Shown piece by piece: positions 1 to 13,074 of a stretch of DNA of 64,000 bases (position 1 is the stretch's first letter; every line of letters begins with the position of its first letter). The stretch is from Callipepla californica brunnescens (lineage: Eukaryota > Chordata > Aves > Galliformes > Odontophoridae): contig JALIRH010000003.1 in the NCBI GenBank assembly GCA_023055505.1, positions 36,830,842 through 36,894,841 of the forward strand, read 5' to 3'. The notes below the pieces were generated by a model that did not search any database, was not told the DNA's origin, and saw only the letters and a program-made list of their open reading frames with translations. The translations under genes and the position numbers were made by a program.

Positions 1-1205
1 GTGTCATTGAATTCCTTGATACAAAAAATTGCATCCATAGCTTTCCTGTGGCATCTTGAGTCAATTTATTAAAAAACTTTTTGTAGGTATGGAGCATAAT
101 ATTCTGTTTTCTGTCCGATTCAGAAAACTGAATATTCTATGCCTTAAGAGCTTATTTCTTTTTCCTATGCACAAAGAATTGCTGGGGTGGACTGGTCACC
201 CAGGGTGGCCCTCTTTGCAGGTAGCACTGCCTCCTGAGGCTGCCATGCTAGAAGGAGGTTAGCATATTTGTTGGCAGCCAAGGGAGTGAAGCAGGACAAT
301 GCTGACAGTCACCTTCCTCATCTTCCATCTCATTGAGTCATATGGAATAAGGCAAGAATTTTGGCTAAATGTATTGGTTTTGTTGAAATAGAAAAAAAGA
401 GGTATGTTAACAAGTGTTTATCCTTACTTTGCTGAGAACGTAATTTTGTAATTTTACCTAAGGTACTTAATGACCCTTAAGAGGTTTATTTGCTTGCCTT
501 TAGGCCTATATTATTTGCGTCTGGTTTGCATTTAAAAAAACAAAACAAAACAAAAACAGAATATCCATCAAAACTGTTCACCTCTGAAATTAATGACAAT
601 GTTGCTGGAAAATTCCATGTAGGAAAATTTGTATTCTGATTGTTTTTATAATTACGATGTATTTTTCTCCAGCCAGAATACAAAAAAAAAATTTTTTTCA
701 ATGATTTTAAGTGTTAGGAAGTTGATTATATAGCCATCTGATGCCAAGATGATGATCATTATCTACTATTTATAATAGATTATTGTAATGAACTTAGTCC
801 CATTGATGTATGCATTTATATAAAGGAGAGAGTTTGTACAGCATAAAACAGATCATTTATCCTTGTTGTAGTCAGTTTGGTAGATGTTGCCTCTGGAATG
901 CTAATAATCACCAATTTCTTATAATACAGTACTTTAATAGAGATTACAGAAAAAAATCAACAAAATCACTAATCAGGAAAAGTATATTACAATGTGAAGG
1001 TGTCATAATTAAATGGAAGAACAAAGGGAAAAAAATGAAGTGGAAATCTGAATAAGTGATAAATGCATCTTTCCAAGTTGTCAGTATTTTAACATTTATT
1101 TTTAATTTACATATTACATCCTGAAGTGGGGATTTTCACTGCAGGGACCTTTGGTACAGCATAAATGACACAGTATCATGCAGTATTATCAAGAAGTAGT
1201 GTCAC
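1..1205. other. Unique AT-rich sequence, no gene seen
   Basis: Short open frames occur on both strands but none has recognisable domains, coding-like composition or splice sites I would defend. A-rich patches near 530-560 and 680-690 are the only simple-sequence features. No repeat family was recognised. Confidence 0.5.
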
Positions 1206-1437
1206 CTGAAAGGTGAACCATGAGTCAGATCCTTTCTTACTACTTAACATTTTTGCATCTTCAGTCCTCTTACGTTCTTTCTTCAATTTCTGAAGCCTGT
1301 GATCCAGAAAAGTTTCACTTCTTTTGTTTGTTGCTGGAGAACCTAAGCTCTGGGAATTAGTTGTGGGACTACTTGTACTAAAGTAAGCAATGCTCTCTGG
1401 GGAGATTTTCTCAGGCAATTCTTTAACAGGAGCTCTA
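1206..1437 (-). CDS. Possible internal coding exon, family unknown
   Basis: The minus strand has a frame open from a TGA at 1440-1442 to beyond the proposed donor, about 78 codons inside the exon limits. The predicted peptide is hydrophilic and rich in Ser, Thr, Lys and Glu. A Ser/Thr/Pro-rich first half is followed by a basic, probably helical stretch (HRLQKLKKERKRTEDAK) and ends in SDSWFTFQ. The last codon, CAG, is followed directly by GTGACA at 1205-1200, an acceptable donor. The acceptor side is weak: AAG just before 1437, with only a modest pyrimidine tract upstream. I do not recognise the family. The composition resembles a disordered nuclear-type protein, but an A-rich chance ORF would look similar. 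No partner exon was identified in the window. The limits given are the splice-based guess. Confidence 0.3.
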
Positions 1438-1442
1438 CTTCA

Positions 1443-4400
1443 TACTGTAAAGCTGTAATACTCAAGGAGCTGCCATAGTTTGCTTTTGGCACTGAATAAA
1501 TTACTCCTATCTGTGATCTGGGGCTGGGGAAGGACCAAGTTCTGTCTCAGCTGTGCACCAGGTTGTCTAGTCCTGGTTGCTGCCCTCCACCCCTCTTCTT
1601 AAGGACACCATCTTCCTCACGGTCTTAAGCACACAAATGTCAGCTGTCTCTGCAGACTGTTCATTTGGAAGCATATGTGACATTTTTGCACGTTAAATAC
1701 CAGAGCATATTCAAAACCAGTTAGTGACAATTTTCAATGGCCACAGCTGCAGCAGAGAAGTTTATACTGTAATATCCCCTAGCACCAAGAGTGACAGATA
1801 TTTCCTTCTTTTCTTGTTCAGTAGTTTAATTGCTTGCAGTCACAGGGATGTTTAACCACACGAGGAAGAGCAGAAGAGTTTAGATGTGGAAGTTAAGCTA
1901 CAGCTGATTCCTGGCTTTGTTTAGCCAAAGTATGAAAATCTGCAAATGAATGTCTCCAAAGACATTAGATACTGAAGTAGTTTACATTGCTAACATTCAT
2001 CACAAGCTACAGGCATTGTGTCATCTCTGTTCCCCACGGAGAAATAAAAATGAGACAGCTTTCTGAATTTACTTTCAAGAACATGTAAGGCTAAACATTA
2101 AAGTTCTGAACTGGTGCTTCTGCCTTACCGTCTGTACCAAAAAGTTTCTTTAATGTCCAGCCTCAGGACATTGTACATAACCCAAAAGAAAGGATCTTTT
2201 TTGTTCAAGAGGATATTTCTGTGCAGAAGAATGTCCAGATCAAGGAAGGAGAGTAGTCTACAGAGCATAAAGTAGGGCCAAGTAACAATCATGTCTGCCT
2301 CCTCTCTCATGGAAATTTAATGAGATTTCAACTCCTGCAAACATAATCAGCCATCCACATCAGCCCATCTGCATCTCTACAGCCTTTTGGTAGCTTGTCC
2401 CACTTCTCCTACAGGGAAATGACTGCATATCATTTTAAGGTTCTTTGCCTGCATGGGTTAGAAACTGGATTTGGGAGTACACACTATAACTGAGAAATGT
2501 ATAGGTTATATATTGCCCTGAAGGTTTTAGAAATGAGGTATTCAGCTCAACACAAAGGCAGTCTCTGTCCATTGTGTGGTTTGTGGCTGGCAGAAGGAAC
2601 AAAGAGACATGTTGGTTATTTTCTTACATGAGTTTAAAGTTTCATTTGGCAATACAGATTTGTCAGCTAGCAAATATACTATCAAATCTATGTAGCACTA
2701 CCTTGATAAGTTGCCATCAGTTTGGACAGGTGAAAAAAGACCCAAACTCTATAAACAAGCACTGATACAATTTATTGGTGCTGAAGGATTTATTTTGTTG
2801 ATACTGTCAATGTTAGTGTCTCATCTGTCTCTTCTGCAGTCTGAAAAGTTTCTGCAGTGAATTACAGACACACAAAAATCCTTTTCGACTGGTATTTTGA
2901 GTGTTGTAGGCAGAGAGGAATAGGGAAAAAGTGAAGCCTGCAGAACAAGGTCATTAGAGACAGACCAAAGGAATTTTCTTAAGAAAAAAGAACTTCATCA
3001 TTGGAACTCCAAATCAGAGGTTTTACATGTCTGAGCACCTGTTTGACAGCCACTCAACCTAGATCATTTTGGCATATGCCAGTAAGAAGTTCCATCTGGT
3101 ACAGAGAAGCTCTGATAGTTATGAGTTTATAAAACTTACTGTTTGTAGCTTAGACGTGATCTCTGCTACTGAAGCATTACTCAACTTCTGGTGAAACTGG
3201 ACATCCTTTGTCTTAGCAGGGCTTGAACTGTCTTTAATTACAATAGAGTTATACACAATTTTCTGAGCATATTAGTCCTTATTATCTGGGGAGGGAATTC
3301 CAAGTGAACTCTCTCAGCTTACATTAGCATTTCCTGGTATGGAGCTGTAGCTACATCTTCAACTTTATCACCACTGCTGCAGAGAAAAGAGATTTTCCAC
3401 TGTTGTATTAGGTTCATGCATATTTAAATCCATAACTCCCCATAACCTAGAGTATCTGCCTTTCTGTAGCCTCTTTGATGTTCATCTTTCTGCTCCAAAT
3501 AGAGTACCTTCTCTTTGATTTTGTGTCAGGCTGTACAGATGTGTGTTGTGTATCTGAGCAGAGAACTAAACTTCATTTCACCTTTGGAGGTTCTGCAGAA
3601 TTTTGAGACTATGTACAGTTGAGAAATAAAACTACTAAGGCAGAAGCTGTCATGGAAGGATGTTATCATTTTTCTGTGATGCATGACAAACAAATCACTT
3701 CTATATTTCAGCTAATGATGCTGGAATTTTACAAGTAGTGAGGTGGATTTTTCCAGCCCAAACAACATGTTTCTCGGAAGAACTGCCTCCAAACAGCTTT
3801 GGAGACACAGGGCTATTCTCATGCTTGCTGGTGATACAGAGTGATAAGTGGTCTTCTGGAAATTTAGATGTAACAACAAAGAGTCAGCCTTAAACGTTTA
3901 ATAACTTTTGCACTATACTATGTATGGTCTTTGTCTGGCTTACCGCTTCCTGGGATTTTTCTGGACTGTTTGTGTAAGACAGATGTCCCAGGTATACGCT
4001 GCCCACAGGAACTGGTAGCATGGAGCTACAGTGCTCTGATCCCTCTTTATCTCCAACAGCAAACACTGAGAAAATCTGGGAAGTACTCTGTCCTGGCCCT
4101 GTGCTACTATAACCCTAGATGGGCAGCAGCATTCTTCCTGTCAAAGAGATGCTAACAACAAGCATCACAATGTTTTGTATTTCTCTGACTGGTAGTTTAA
4201 AAAACAAAAACAAAACAAAAAAAAAAACACCCATAGATCCTCAAAGTTTGGTACAGAAGTTTTTCTCACTTGAGTGCTGCAATTTTGCTCAAGTTAAGCA
4301 GCTCACCACTAAACAGCAATTAATCAGGTGTTCCAGACAGTTCATGATGGAATGTTGACCTGCAGATTCTTGTGATGAAAGAAGTCCTGGGCACAAAGCT

Positions 4401-4534
4401 TGGATGTCTTCTGGTTTGTGAGGTACACAGAGGGAGCCCGCTCTGACCACAGGACCTTGGGAAGAAATGCTACAGGGCTCTCTCCATTTCACACGAGAGA
4501 TTAAGGGGGGAAAAGTATGTATCTAAAAACTGGT
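1443..4534. other. Mostly unique sequence, no gene seen
   Basis: No recognised repeat or exon. A minus-strand ORF at 2125-2310 encodes a hydrophobic, Leu/Phe-rich peptide whose last codons overlap a good donor-like ACG/GTAAGG near 2125-2130, but there is no convincing acceptor, so I do not call it. An A-rich patch lies at 4200-4230. Confidence 0.4.
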
Positions 4535-4650
4535 GTACTGAGTTAAAGCTCTTTAGGGCAGGGTAATCCTGAATTGTAGGGCAGTGCATGGCACCTGGCT
4601 CAGCAGCACTTGGTGAGCAGTCACTTTAAAAGCATTTATCTGCATTGTCG
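4535..4650 (+). repeat. Possible ancient SINE/LINE 3' end
   Basis: The wording AAAGCTCTTTAGGGCAGGG followed by GCAGTGCATGGCACCTGGCTCAGCAGCACTTGG resembles the 3' part of old amniote CORE-SINE or L2/L3-type repeats (cues: 'ctctttgaggcaggg' and 'cagtgcctggcac'). The match is by eye only and strongly diverged, with no insertion-site duplication seen. Confidence 0.25.
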
Positions 4651-4934
4651 AAATCATACACTACTGCTGCTGCTCTTATTGCAGTGCTAAGCATCTATTA
4701 ACACTGACAGTAGAGTAATGAGGTGACTTCAACAATTAATTTCTATGTTACCATTGATCTAGACTCTGGAAAATTGTTACACTGATTCAGTGTGAACAAC
4801 CCAATGTAGAGAGGGGGGGAAGAAGGGGAAGTGTTTCAGCACTTTCACCTTTCCATTAGATCCTAATGGGTAGCCAGTCTTTTGGCTTCCCTGGGCCACA
4901 GTGAATGAGCAGGAATTGTCCTGGGACATACATA

Positions 4935-5484
4935 CAAAAATTGCTCTGAAAGTAATGCCTTCTATTTATTTCCGTGGAAACTACAGCTGACACAAAAAGC
5001 AAAAAGCAAACAACCCACAACTGTTTGACAGGGCAAAATCTCAGCTACAGATTACTATTTTTCAATATAGACATCATTAGCTATGCATTTTCACCAGCAG
5101 TGAACAAGAACCTCCGTGCTGCAGTCATAAATCTCTGCACCAGTGGAGCTGACTCACTGTCTCCCCTGCTGAAATCCACCACCACCAACTCACTGTGCCC
5201 ACATCCACTGTTTGATCTCTAGAAACATTCAGCAAGCAATGATGAATGTCAATGGATGCTGTTTTATCTGCAGGGAGGAATTCAGTGACACACCTTTGCT
5301 TCATGTGCACTTCCATATCAGATGCGATTTTGTTAGACTTCCCCTCTGCTGCCATCTGTCACACAGCAGCAAAACAAAAGAGAACATGAAAGTTCAACCT
5401 CTGCTGCCATACCACCAACATCCACTTCTGACACTGTGGGCCAACATAATAAAACAGGAGGCATTACTTTCAGAGCTGTCTTTC
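4935..5484 (-). mobile_element. Non-autonomous mariner (Galluhop-like), copy 1
   Basis: Terminal inverted repeats are visible: the left end carries GCTCTGAAAGTAATGCC and the right end the reverse complement, ending CATTACTTTCAGAGC. TA dinucleotides lie just outside at 4933-4934 and 5485-5486, as expected for mariner target duplication. The minus strand around 5125-5355 encodes a mariner transposase N-terminus, with the helix-turn-helix wording MKQRCVTEFLPADKTASIDI followed by LLNVSRDQTVDVGTVSWW. At 550 bp it is far below the roughly 1.2-1.3 kb of an intact mariner, so most of the catalytic domain is missing by internal deletion. It cannot encode an active transposase. A second copy in the same orientation lies at 42081-42586. 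The name Galluhop comes from family knowledge, not a search. Confidence 0.8.
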
Positions 5485-8400
5485 TAAAATATATATTGAT
5501 AATGTATATATGTAACAAAACTTATTTTAATCTTCAATATTTTTTATTAAAACAAACAAAAAGCGAATAACAATAGCATATCACTAGTGGAATACTTGAC
5601 CTTGTATTTATGAAAATAACTCATTTGGCTGTTTTGATGGCATTGGCTGCAATTCTTAGTGAGCTTTCAAGGGGAGATTTTGGATGGAATTTTACTCCTT
5701 CTGTTCTTCATTCTTGAAAATATACATTTACAAATGTACGTACTACCAAAAAGTGATTACATAAGGCATGATTGTGAAGCGAGGGATATTTTTCTCTGGC
5801 AAGGTTGATCCTCTAAAAGTAAATAGACTTGCTCAGATTTTTGAGGTGACTGTCTGGAAAGTGGGCATTAAGTCAGAAAGCAAATGGGAAGCAGATGCAA
5901 CCTGCATGGCCTTCTCCCTTTTAATTCTTTCCTACATGTTCCATTTGCAAATACGTAGGTGATGTCTTTACGCTGACTGAAAATGGAGTTACAATTTTAC
6001 TCCAAATATCATGATTTTATTGAAACCTATTTTCAAATTCCTTTATTAGAATGGAAAGCAAGGCTGTTTCTTTTTCTTTTTTTTTTTTTTCTTTTTCTGT
6101 TCACAGGGCTGTGTTTAGCCAGTGAATCAAAATGTATACAATTATTTGTCATAACTTGATTTGACACTGCACGATGCTGTCTTCATGTCCTGGTTTCAGC
6201 CCAGACAGTGTTAATAGGACACCACTCTTTGTCTGCTTCTGGGCTGTGTTGGGCTGATCATCAGGGCAGAGCCATGGCCATAATGGCCCAGCTGCAAGAT
6301 GCATTGTGAGCTGTGCTGGGCTTGTGTGGCCTGCAGGCTGTCGGTTGGACATGTCTGTGATTAGACATTGCCAGAAGGCCACAGTCTTTGGATTGCATTC
6401 CTGTTTTTGAGAGCCAGAAATTTGATATAGTGTTATTTCATGGTTTGCTGAACATAGGGAGAATTGCAATCATCAGTGCTCTTTTGCAAAATGAGTGTAA
6501 CACTGTCATTATTTCACACTGCTTCAGAATCCAGTGAAGCAACTTCCTTCTTTCTCTGTTTCATGATGACATCTCATAAGCAATGTTACCAGGAGACCAA
6601 AGTATCACTGGAACAGGCATTGAATATTAAGATGAATGTATCTATTAATTGTGTTGTTTTAGTTTTAAAAGCATTAAGTAGTATTGCAAGATGTAAAACA
6701 TTCAAGCACCCTAAAAATGAACAGTTCCTCTAAAGCAAGAGATGAAAAGTAGGCTTTCCCAAAAGACAGACTACTGTAAGCTCTTGCATTTCTGTTTATA
6801 GTTCAGTGCTTGAAGTAGTGACTTTGATACAGCAGGCTGCCCTAGATTCAGCAGTGGGCTGAAGAATAAGCTGTGTGTTGTAACAGTAACCAACAAACTA
6901 TCAACAGTAACCATTAAACTGGCACTTTGAAAGTGCGATAGGTCACAATTTTTGGAAGGCAATTGGATCTGCCTGTTATGCACGTAGGTGTAGCTCCTCT
7001 GAAAATAATTGCTATCACTTGATGCTGAGATTTGGGCCTACTGCTCTCGGTAGACCAGTGAGAGCTTAAGGTGGGAGTGGGTGACATCTCATCTCCTTTC
7101 AGCAGCTGACAGAAAGGCAAAATAAGTCCCAGGAAACTGTTAATAGAGGTCCTGGTTGCAAGGTTTAGCTGCAGAGCATGTGGAGCACTGAGAAGGCTCC
7201 AAAAGGAGCAGTGGTTGTTCTAGCTCTGACACTCAGCAGGAGGGAGCTACAGACACCTGGCAGCATGGGGTGGGTGCAGCTGTGCAGGGTCTGATTCAAA
7301 TAATTGGGGATGGTTTGATCCTGAGTGTCCCAGAGACACCAGATCATTGTGTTTTCCATTGTCTAATATGGAGAACACTTTGACATATCCTAGAAAAACT
7401 CTAAAATCAAAAAATAACTGTAGGGCTGTTTCTATGACATTTAGCTGTGGAATTAAATGAGTACTTGTATCAAAAGTCATGCTAGGGAAGAAGATTTTCT
7501 GGAAAAATTTTAATTATTTAATTGGGTCTCCTTTACTAATCATTATTTCCATGGTAGATACAGCTTAAAGCTGTAACACTGATTCCACTGAGCTGTGCCA
7601 GATGCTGTGCCTCTGCTTTTGAGATCTTTTGTTCCTTTGTACAAGTAAAAATAAATAATAATAATAAAAAAATACACATGGGTGCACATACTGTATGCAA
7701 AGGCGAGCTGCTGAGGCTGATGTCTGAGAGGGCTGATCCTTCACTTTGCTTCCAGATACAGGGCACTGTTACTTTCTGTGAATAAATAAATGCTACTCAT
7801 CTCTGTGGACCTTTTTCCTACATATGCCTATTCTCAGGCATGTATGATCTTCCTGTACTAGAACTTGTAATCTAGTAAACAAGTAAGGGGAGGAAAGGGG
7901 AAGTCAGTTGGGCTGCAAATTACCTCAGTAGCAGTTTAAGGCTCCAGAGCCATCTTTAGCCAGTGGGATGGTAGCTCTCAGAGGTAATTTGCAAAGATTG
8001 AATAACCAGCCTCTGGAGACAGTTATGCAGGAGCTAAGAGGAAACAATTCTATTAAATATGATGCCAACAGCATGCTTGAAGATAAATATGGTGATCATA
8101 TCGATCACCAAAGATTATTACTTCATTTATGGTGGTAGCAATATGCATGAACTCACGTCAGTGCAGTCAAAAAGGCAGCCAATAAGATTTTGAAGAATGA
8201 CAAGTACCAGTTTCACTAGATTTGTTGGAGATCCTAAAAAATAATGAAAAATAATTAAGAACATGGCAAGAAAAACTGAAGTGTAGGAAACGCTTGTCTC
8301 TTTGACATGTAGGACAAATCATCAACCTTCCAGCTAGCTGGCTACCATGACTCACAGCCTCCTAATAACTTATGTCTAATTTTTTCCTTGAAATATCTAT

Positions 8401-11400
8401 TTTACAGAAATTTTTAAAAAAGGTAATGAATGAAAAAACTTACCAGGCCTAGCATGTATGGTGCATATAAATGCAAATAAATCCAAAGGGTAAAGTGAAA
8501 GTGTTGTCTTTGGTGTGGGAACATAATCACTAATTTCAGTAAGACTGTTTCCCCTTTTTTTCCACTGCTTTCTATTTGGTCAGCAGTTTGTCCTGGATGA
8601 TGTTTGCCAATGCAGTATTTATCAATGTTATGACTCCACAAAGATCTACATTTTGGATTATTGTTGAATTTCACACCCAGACTGAAGTGGTGTAGCCTGA
8701 CAACATATATTTCAGCCTTGTTGCAAAACCCTCCAAATAGATCCAGCTTAGAAATAACATAGAAAACAAAGGTTGCATTCTTTGGCTCAGCTACCTGTTC
8801 TGGTCAGGTATAAATCCAAAAGCCTATGCGGCACTGCACAAGGGACGTGTAAACAGGCATTGGAGAAACATTAATAGTGCACACACACAAAAAGAAACAT
8901 CAGATTTACCACACCTTTATTACTACACACTGTAAAAATTTCCTCATAGGAAAGTGCTTGCAGACTGCATCCTGGTTTCACTGACATCTTTTCTTATCAG
9001 AGTCTCTCTCCATTTCCTTCTATATTGCCTCAGAATAGTTTTGGAACTTGCTCGTTTTCTGTTATCTACATGCTTTTTCCTTAGAAAAAGAAAAATACTT
9101 TTTTTTTTTTTCTGTAATCTTTTCCCATGTAGTCCAGCTTGAATTTCCTTTCTAATTTGTTTTGTAGTGAGTTTAATTTCTCTAATTTAATTATTTTTAC
9201 TCTAACATGATCTTCCTGTCTGATCTCAGCTTTCTACTTTCTCTCCTTCAGTAGTTCTGACAGCAAAGACCATTTATAAATAGGGAGATGCACGAAAGTA
9301 TTGCCAACCCTCATTTCTTCGGGAGAGCAATTTGTATTTTCTTGTAAGACTGGAGAAAGTGAATTGCATTTTTTTTTTTTAATACAAAAGTTAAAGCCCT
9401 GTCTAGGGGGAAAATCTGGTGTTCAAGTAATTAATAAAGCTGTGATTCGGTGGCTGTGCACTGAGAGTCCAGCTCCAAAAATGTCCTGGTTCATTTGAGG
9501 AAGAGATCAAAGGACAGAAAGAAATCAGCAAGCTCAAGTTAATGCGACTGTTCTTAGCTAATTATCTTTAGTTTAAGGAAGGAGGGTAGTGCTTCCCTGC
9601 AGTATCTAGGCTAAAAGGAGGAAAAATAGCCCCTGGAGATGTTTCCATTGTCCGAAAGTGATCCTTCATAGAGCTAAACCTATATTAGTGGTTACTTGCA
9701 GGCTGGGATCTTATTGTGTGGGTAAATAGCCTTGCAAAAATAAGTAATGATTAGGTAGCACCCAGAAATACAGTTAGTAAATTACAAGCAGCAGCATCTG
9801 GCCACCTCTACAATCAACCTACAATCTCTGTTTTACTGCTGCACATACATTACAGCCTGTGATTTTGAGAGTAGCTGCAAGTCACTGATGGAAATAGTGG
9901 AATTGTCTATTGGAGCCGTCAGTCACTAGTACAAAAAAAAAAGCACGCTGAAGCATTTTCACTGGACAAATTATTTGGCAATAAGAGATATGCATTGTGG
10001 TAAATACCCCTTGGAAAACAACATCTTTAATAAACTCTTGGCATATTTGAATGGAAAAACTTATATTGGTATTTAAGAGCTGGGGAAAATAATCTACCCC
10101 TTTTTCTTGTCTGCGTGTTCTATGCTGTGCAAATGATCTGCAAGCAAAGCCTGCAGTGCTGGCCAGACAGATTGATACTCTGTGCTTCTCTCACTGTATC
10201 ACTCCCACTCCTTTTTAGATACTCAAACAGTAATGCTTCCTGTCTCTTTTGGTACTACCCTCCAACACCTAATGCCCATGTACCGTTTTGCTTGTCTGCA
10301 TATGATCTGTGTTTCTTAGTTTCCTTGCCACATTTTTATTCTTTTTTTCTTTGTCTTAGTGTGCTGGTGTGTGCTCAGGGGCAAGTCCATGTGCAATTAG
10401 CTTGATCTCATTGCTGTTCCTAAATGCAGACGAAGCACTTCAGTCCATCAGTGAGAACTTGATATTGACTGGGAAAATTCTGGTAACAGTAATGAAGTCA
10501 GTAACATCTCTGATTCTGTATTCTGCTAGCTTTAATTCTAATATTCACCTTTAAACCCCAGAAGCTTACCTGTTCAAAAAGATGAATAAGTGACTTGATT
10601 GATTAGTCAGAAAGATGAATAAGCTGTGACCCAACCTGAAGGGATCTAATTTGAGCTTTCTGTAAAATAGCATAAAAAGATTATTTCCGTGTTCATGGGA
10701 TTTGTTATATGATTGCAAAAATTTCCCTGTAGACATGGAAAGATCCTCTTCCATACACTCTGCTGTCTTATGCCCATGAGCTACATCTCTGGCTGTCAGT
10801 GCAGTGAAGATGGAAGAGGGAAAATAGGGTAAGAGAGAATGTATGTGGAGAACCCACAAAAGCACAAAGTCAGAGTTTGTGACACCAGAGGGCAATGTTC
10901 TCTTGCAATACCCGTTGTGGGACAAAACCACAAGCCAGAAAAGTGAATCACAGGCTAAAAGTCTTCTCAAATAAGACTGCTGTTTAGAAAAACAAATGTT
11001 ACATGTTACCTTGCTAAGGTGTACTGTCAGCTTTGAAGCACTGCATGACATCCAGGTACTGGTTATATGGAATGCTTTTTAAAATCAGTTTAAAACTTAA
11101 AATAATTCCTGTGTGCAAAGTCAGAAGACATCCTGTGTAAGGGAAAATGATAATCTAAACCATATATATGCTCATGATAAACATAGTAGAAAAAAAGAGA
11201 ACTGCGCTCATTTTTTTTCATTTTGTACACAAAATTAACACAGTTCTTACCTCAACAGAATAGGGAAACAAGTATTCATTTAATGACTCAGTAAAATTAA
11301 TATTCAAATAAGTTAATGAGCTTATGTGTTGTTGAAATCACAATAATGCCGTGTTTTGTTTTGTTTTTTGTTAGTGAAAGTACTAAAAGCAAGCATTTCC

Positions 11401-13074
11401 CATTCTTCTCCTGTGGAATTTTCACAGTAGGTTTATTAGCTACAAATTAATTGCACTGAAATGATGCAACCTCTCCCTTTCCCCCAAATGGAATAAGTAG
11501 GCTCTGTTGGATGCCAGGCTGGGGCCATGTTGCAGCATGCTGGAGCCTCGAGGAGGGTACATGTGCTCTTGCATACTGCAGGAAAGATCCCAGTTTTAAT
11601 TCCTCCTGTTTATAGAATCACACTCCTCTAAACTGGGTTTTGGGAGGTCTCCTGAGCTGAATGTGAGATTGGGCTCCTCTACCTTCAGGCATTGGCTCAG
11701 TTGGACTTTCTGAATGAAAAATCTGCAAGAGAGGAGGGATGATTCATCTTTAATTGAGTAATTACATTGGTTAAATGAACAATCATCTTCTGCAGAAATT
11801 AAAGTTAAATAGGAAAGATTTTACAAATGGCCTCAGGGTCAGGTGTGAGGGCAAAATCTTCAAAAGGATTTAAACACTGTAGTGTCAAGTGCTAACTTGC
11901 TGATTCCTTTGGTTCTTATCTGATGCATTAGAAGTAGATGCCTAAAAAGGGGACCATGAAGTTCTAAATGGTCAGCTTTTCCTGCAAGGACAATTGTAGG
12001 AGGTGGAAGTTATGCATCTACATTTGGTGACAGACTCATCTTTGTCCTGAAAGATCTTAAAACTGTCTCTCTCTCCTAGGGGACAACTCTAGTCCTTTGA
12101 GCAGAGGTAAAGAATACTTTCAGGAGGCAGAGAGATGGCAAGAGGAAGCTCTGAGAAAGGGAAACAGAGATGCCTGAACTTATGCACTGGCTTTTGCACA
12201 GGTATTACCTCCATGATGATGGCTGCTTAGCTCCAGGAAATGAAGCTGAGGTGCAAAACAGAGGATGCGTGGTGTGGAGAAGGTGAAGTAGGGTGATGGT
12301 TCTGTGTTTCCCCTACTGAAAAAATTAAGGGACATCAAAAGAAATCAGCTCATAGTAAATTCAAAACAAACAAATGGGTGGCACTTCATAGGCATTGTGG
12401 ATGCAGGAAGCTTAAATTGGTTTGTGGAAAGAAAACCAGTATGGAAAATCTAGTAAAGGAGTATTAAACAAATAGATAGTATTTACATTTGGCTCAAGGA
12501 TTCCTTTGCCACAGACCTGTGAAGCTGAGAGAGACCAGTGAAGAAGCAGCACTATAGGCTGTCCTTGTTACTGTATTCTTCCTTATTTATCTGCTATAGG
12601 TCACTGATAGATATAACCTTGCAGGAACTGAACCAGGGAATTGGTAGAGGTGTATCTTAAAAATTTACTTCTCCTTGCTGATGTTTTTTGTCTTTGTAGC
12701 AGACAATGCCACTTCCCATTTTCTTTGGTTATAAAAAAGTACATAACTTTAAAAGCTAGGAGTTAACTTATCTGGGATCATCCTCCTCAGACACATCAAA
12801 TCCACATTAATGCTTTGTCTTAATTTTCACATTATATTCTAAGGGATTTTGAATACCTTGTTGTGGCTTATGAGCTTTGCTGACCTCACTTGTGTGCAAG
12901 GATTATATGAGGAACTTTGAAAGAGATGCTAATTAAAACCCTGCAGATAAATGAAAAGGGGGATAAAAAAGAATAAATTTTGGTCAGAAGCACATTGTGT
13001 CAGGCTATACAGATGCCTGTCTTATCAAAGAAGGTTGATAGAAATCTTCATTCATGCATCTAGAGAAAAAAAGA
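5485..13074. other. Long stretch without recognised genes or clear repeats
   Basis: Many short ORFs are present, including overlapping ones on opposite strands, which argues against coding. T-rich runs lie at 6070-6095 and 9100-9112. A TGTCCTGGTTTCAGCCC start near 6187 recalls some avian LTR ends but has no partner. The 161-residue minus ORF at 10566-11051 has no domain, no splice context and a composition typical of translated AT-rich noncoding DNA. Confidence 0.4.
8090..8110. repeat. Short perfect inverted repeat
   Basis: TGGTGATC and GATCACCA are perfect 8-bp arms separated by five bases (ATATC). It could form a small hairpin. No function is implied by its surroundings. Confidence 0.6.

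Noticed and set aside
2125..2310. 61-codon minus ORF ending beside a donor-like ACG/GTAAGG
   Set aside because: The donor is good but no acceptor is convincing upstream and the peptide is hydrophobic without known features.
6187..6450. TGTCCTGGTTTCAGCCC start resembling an avian LTR end
   Set aside because: No matching CA end, no target duplication and no partner LTR could be seen; too little to call an LTR.
10566..11051. Longest ORF of the window, 161 codons, minus strand
   Set aside because: No domain, no splice sites at its limits and a composition (Leu, Phe, Ser, His, Cys) typical of translated AT-rich noncoding DNA.
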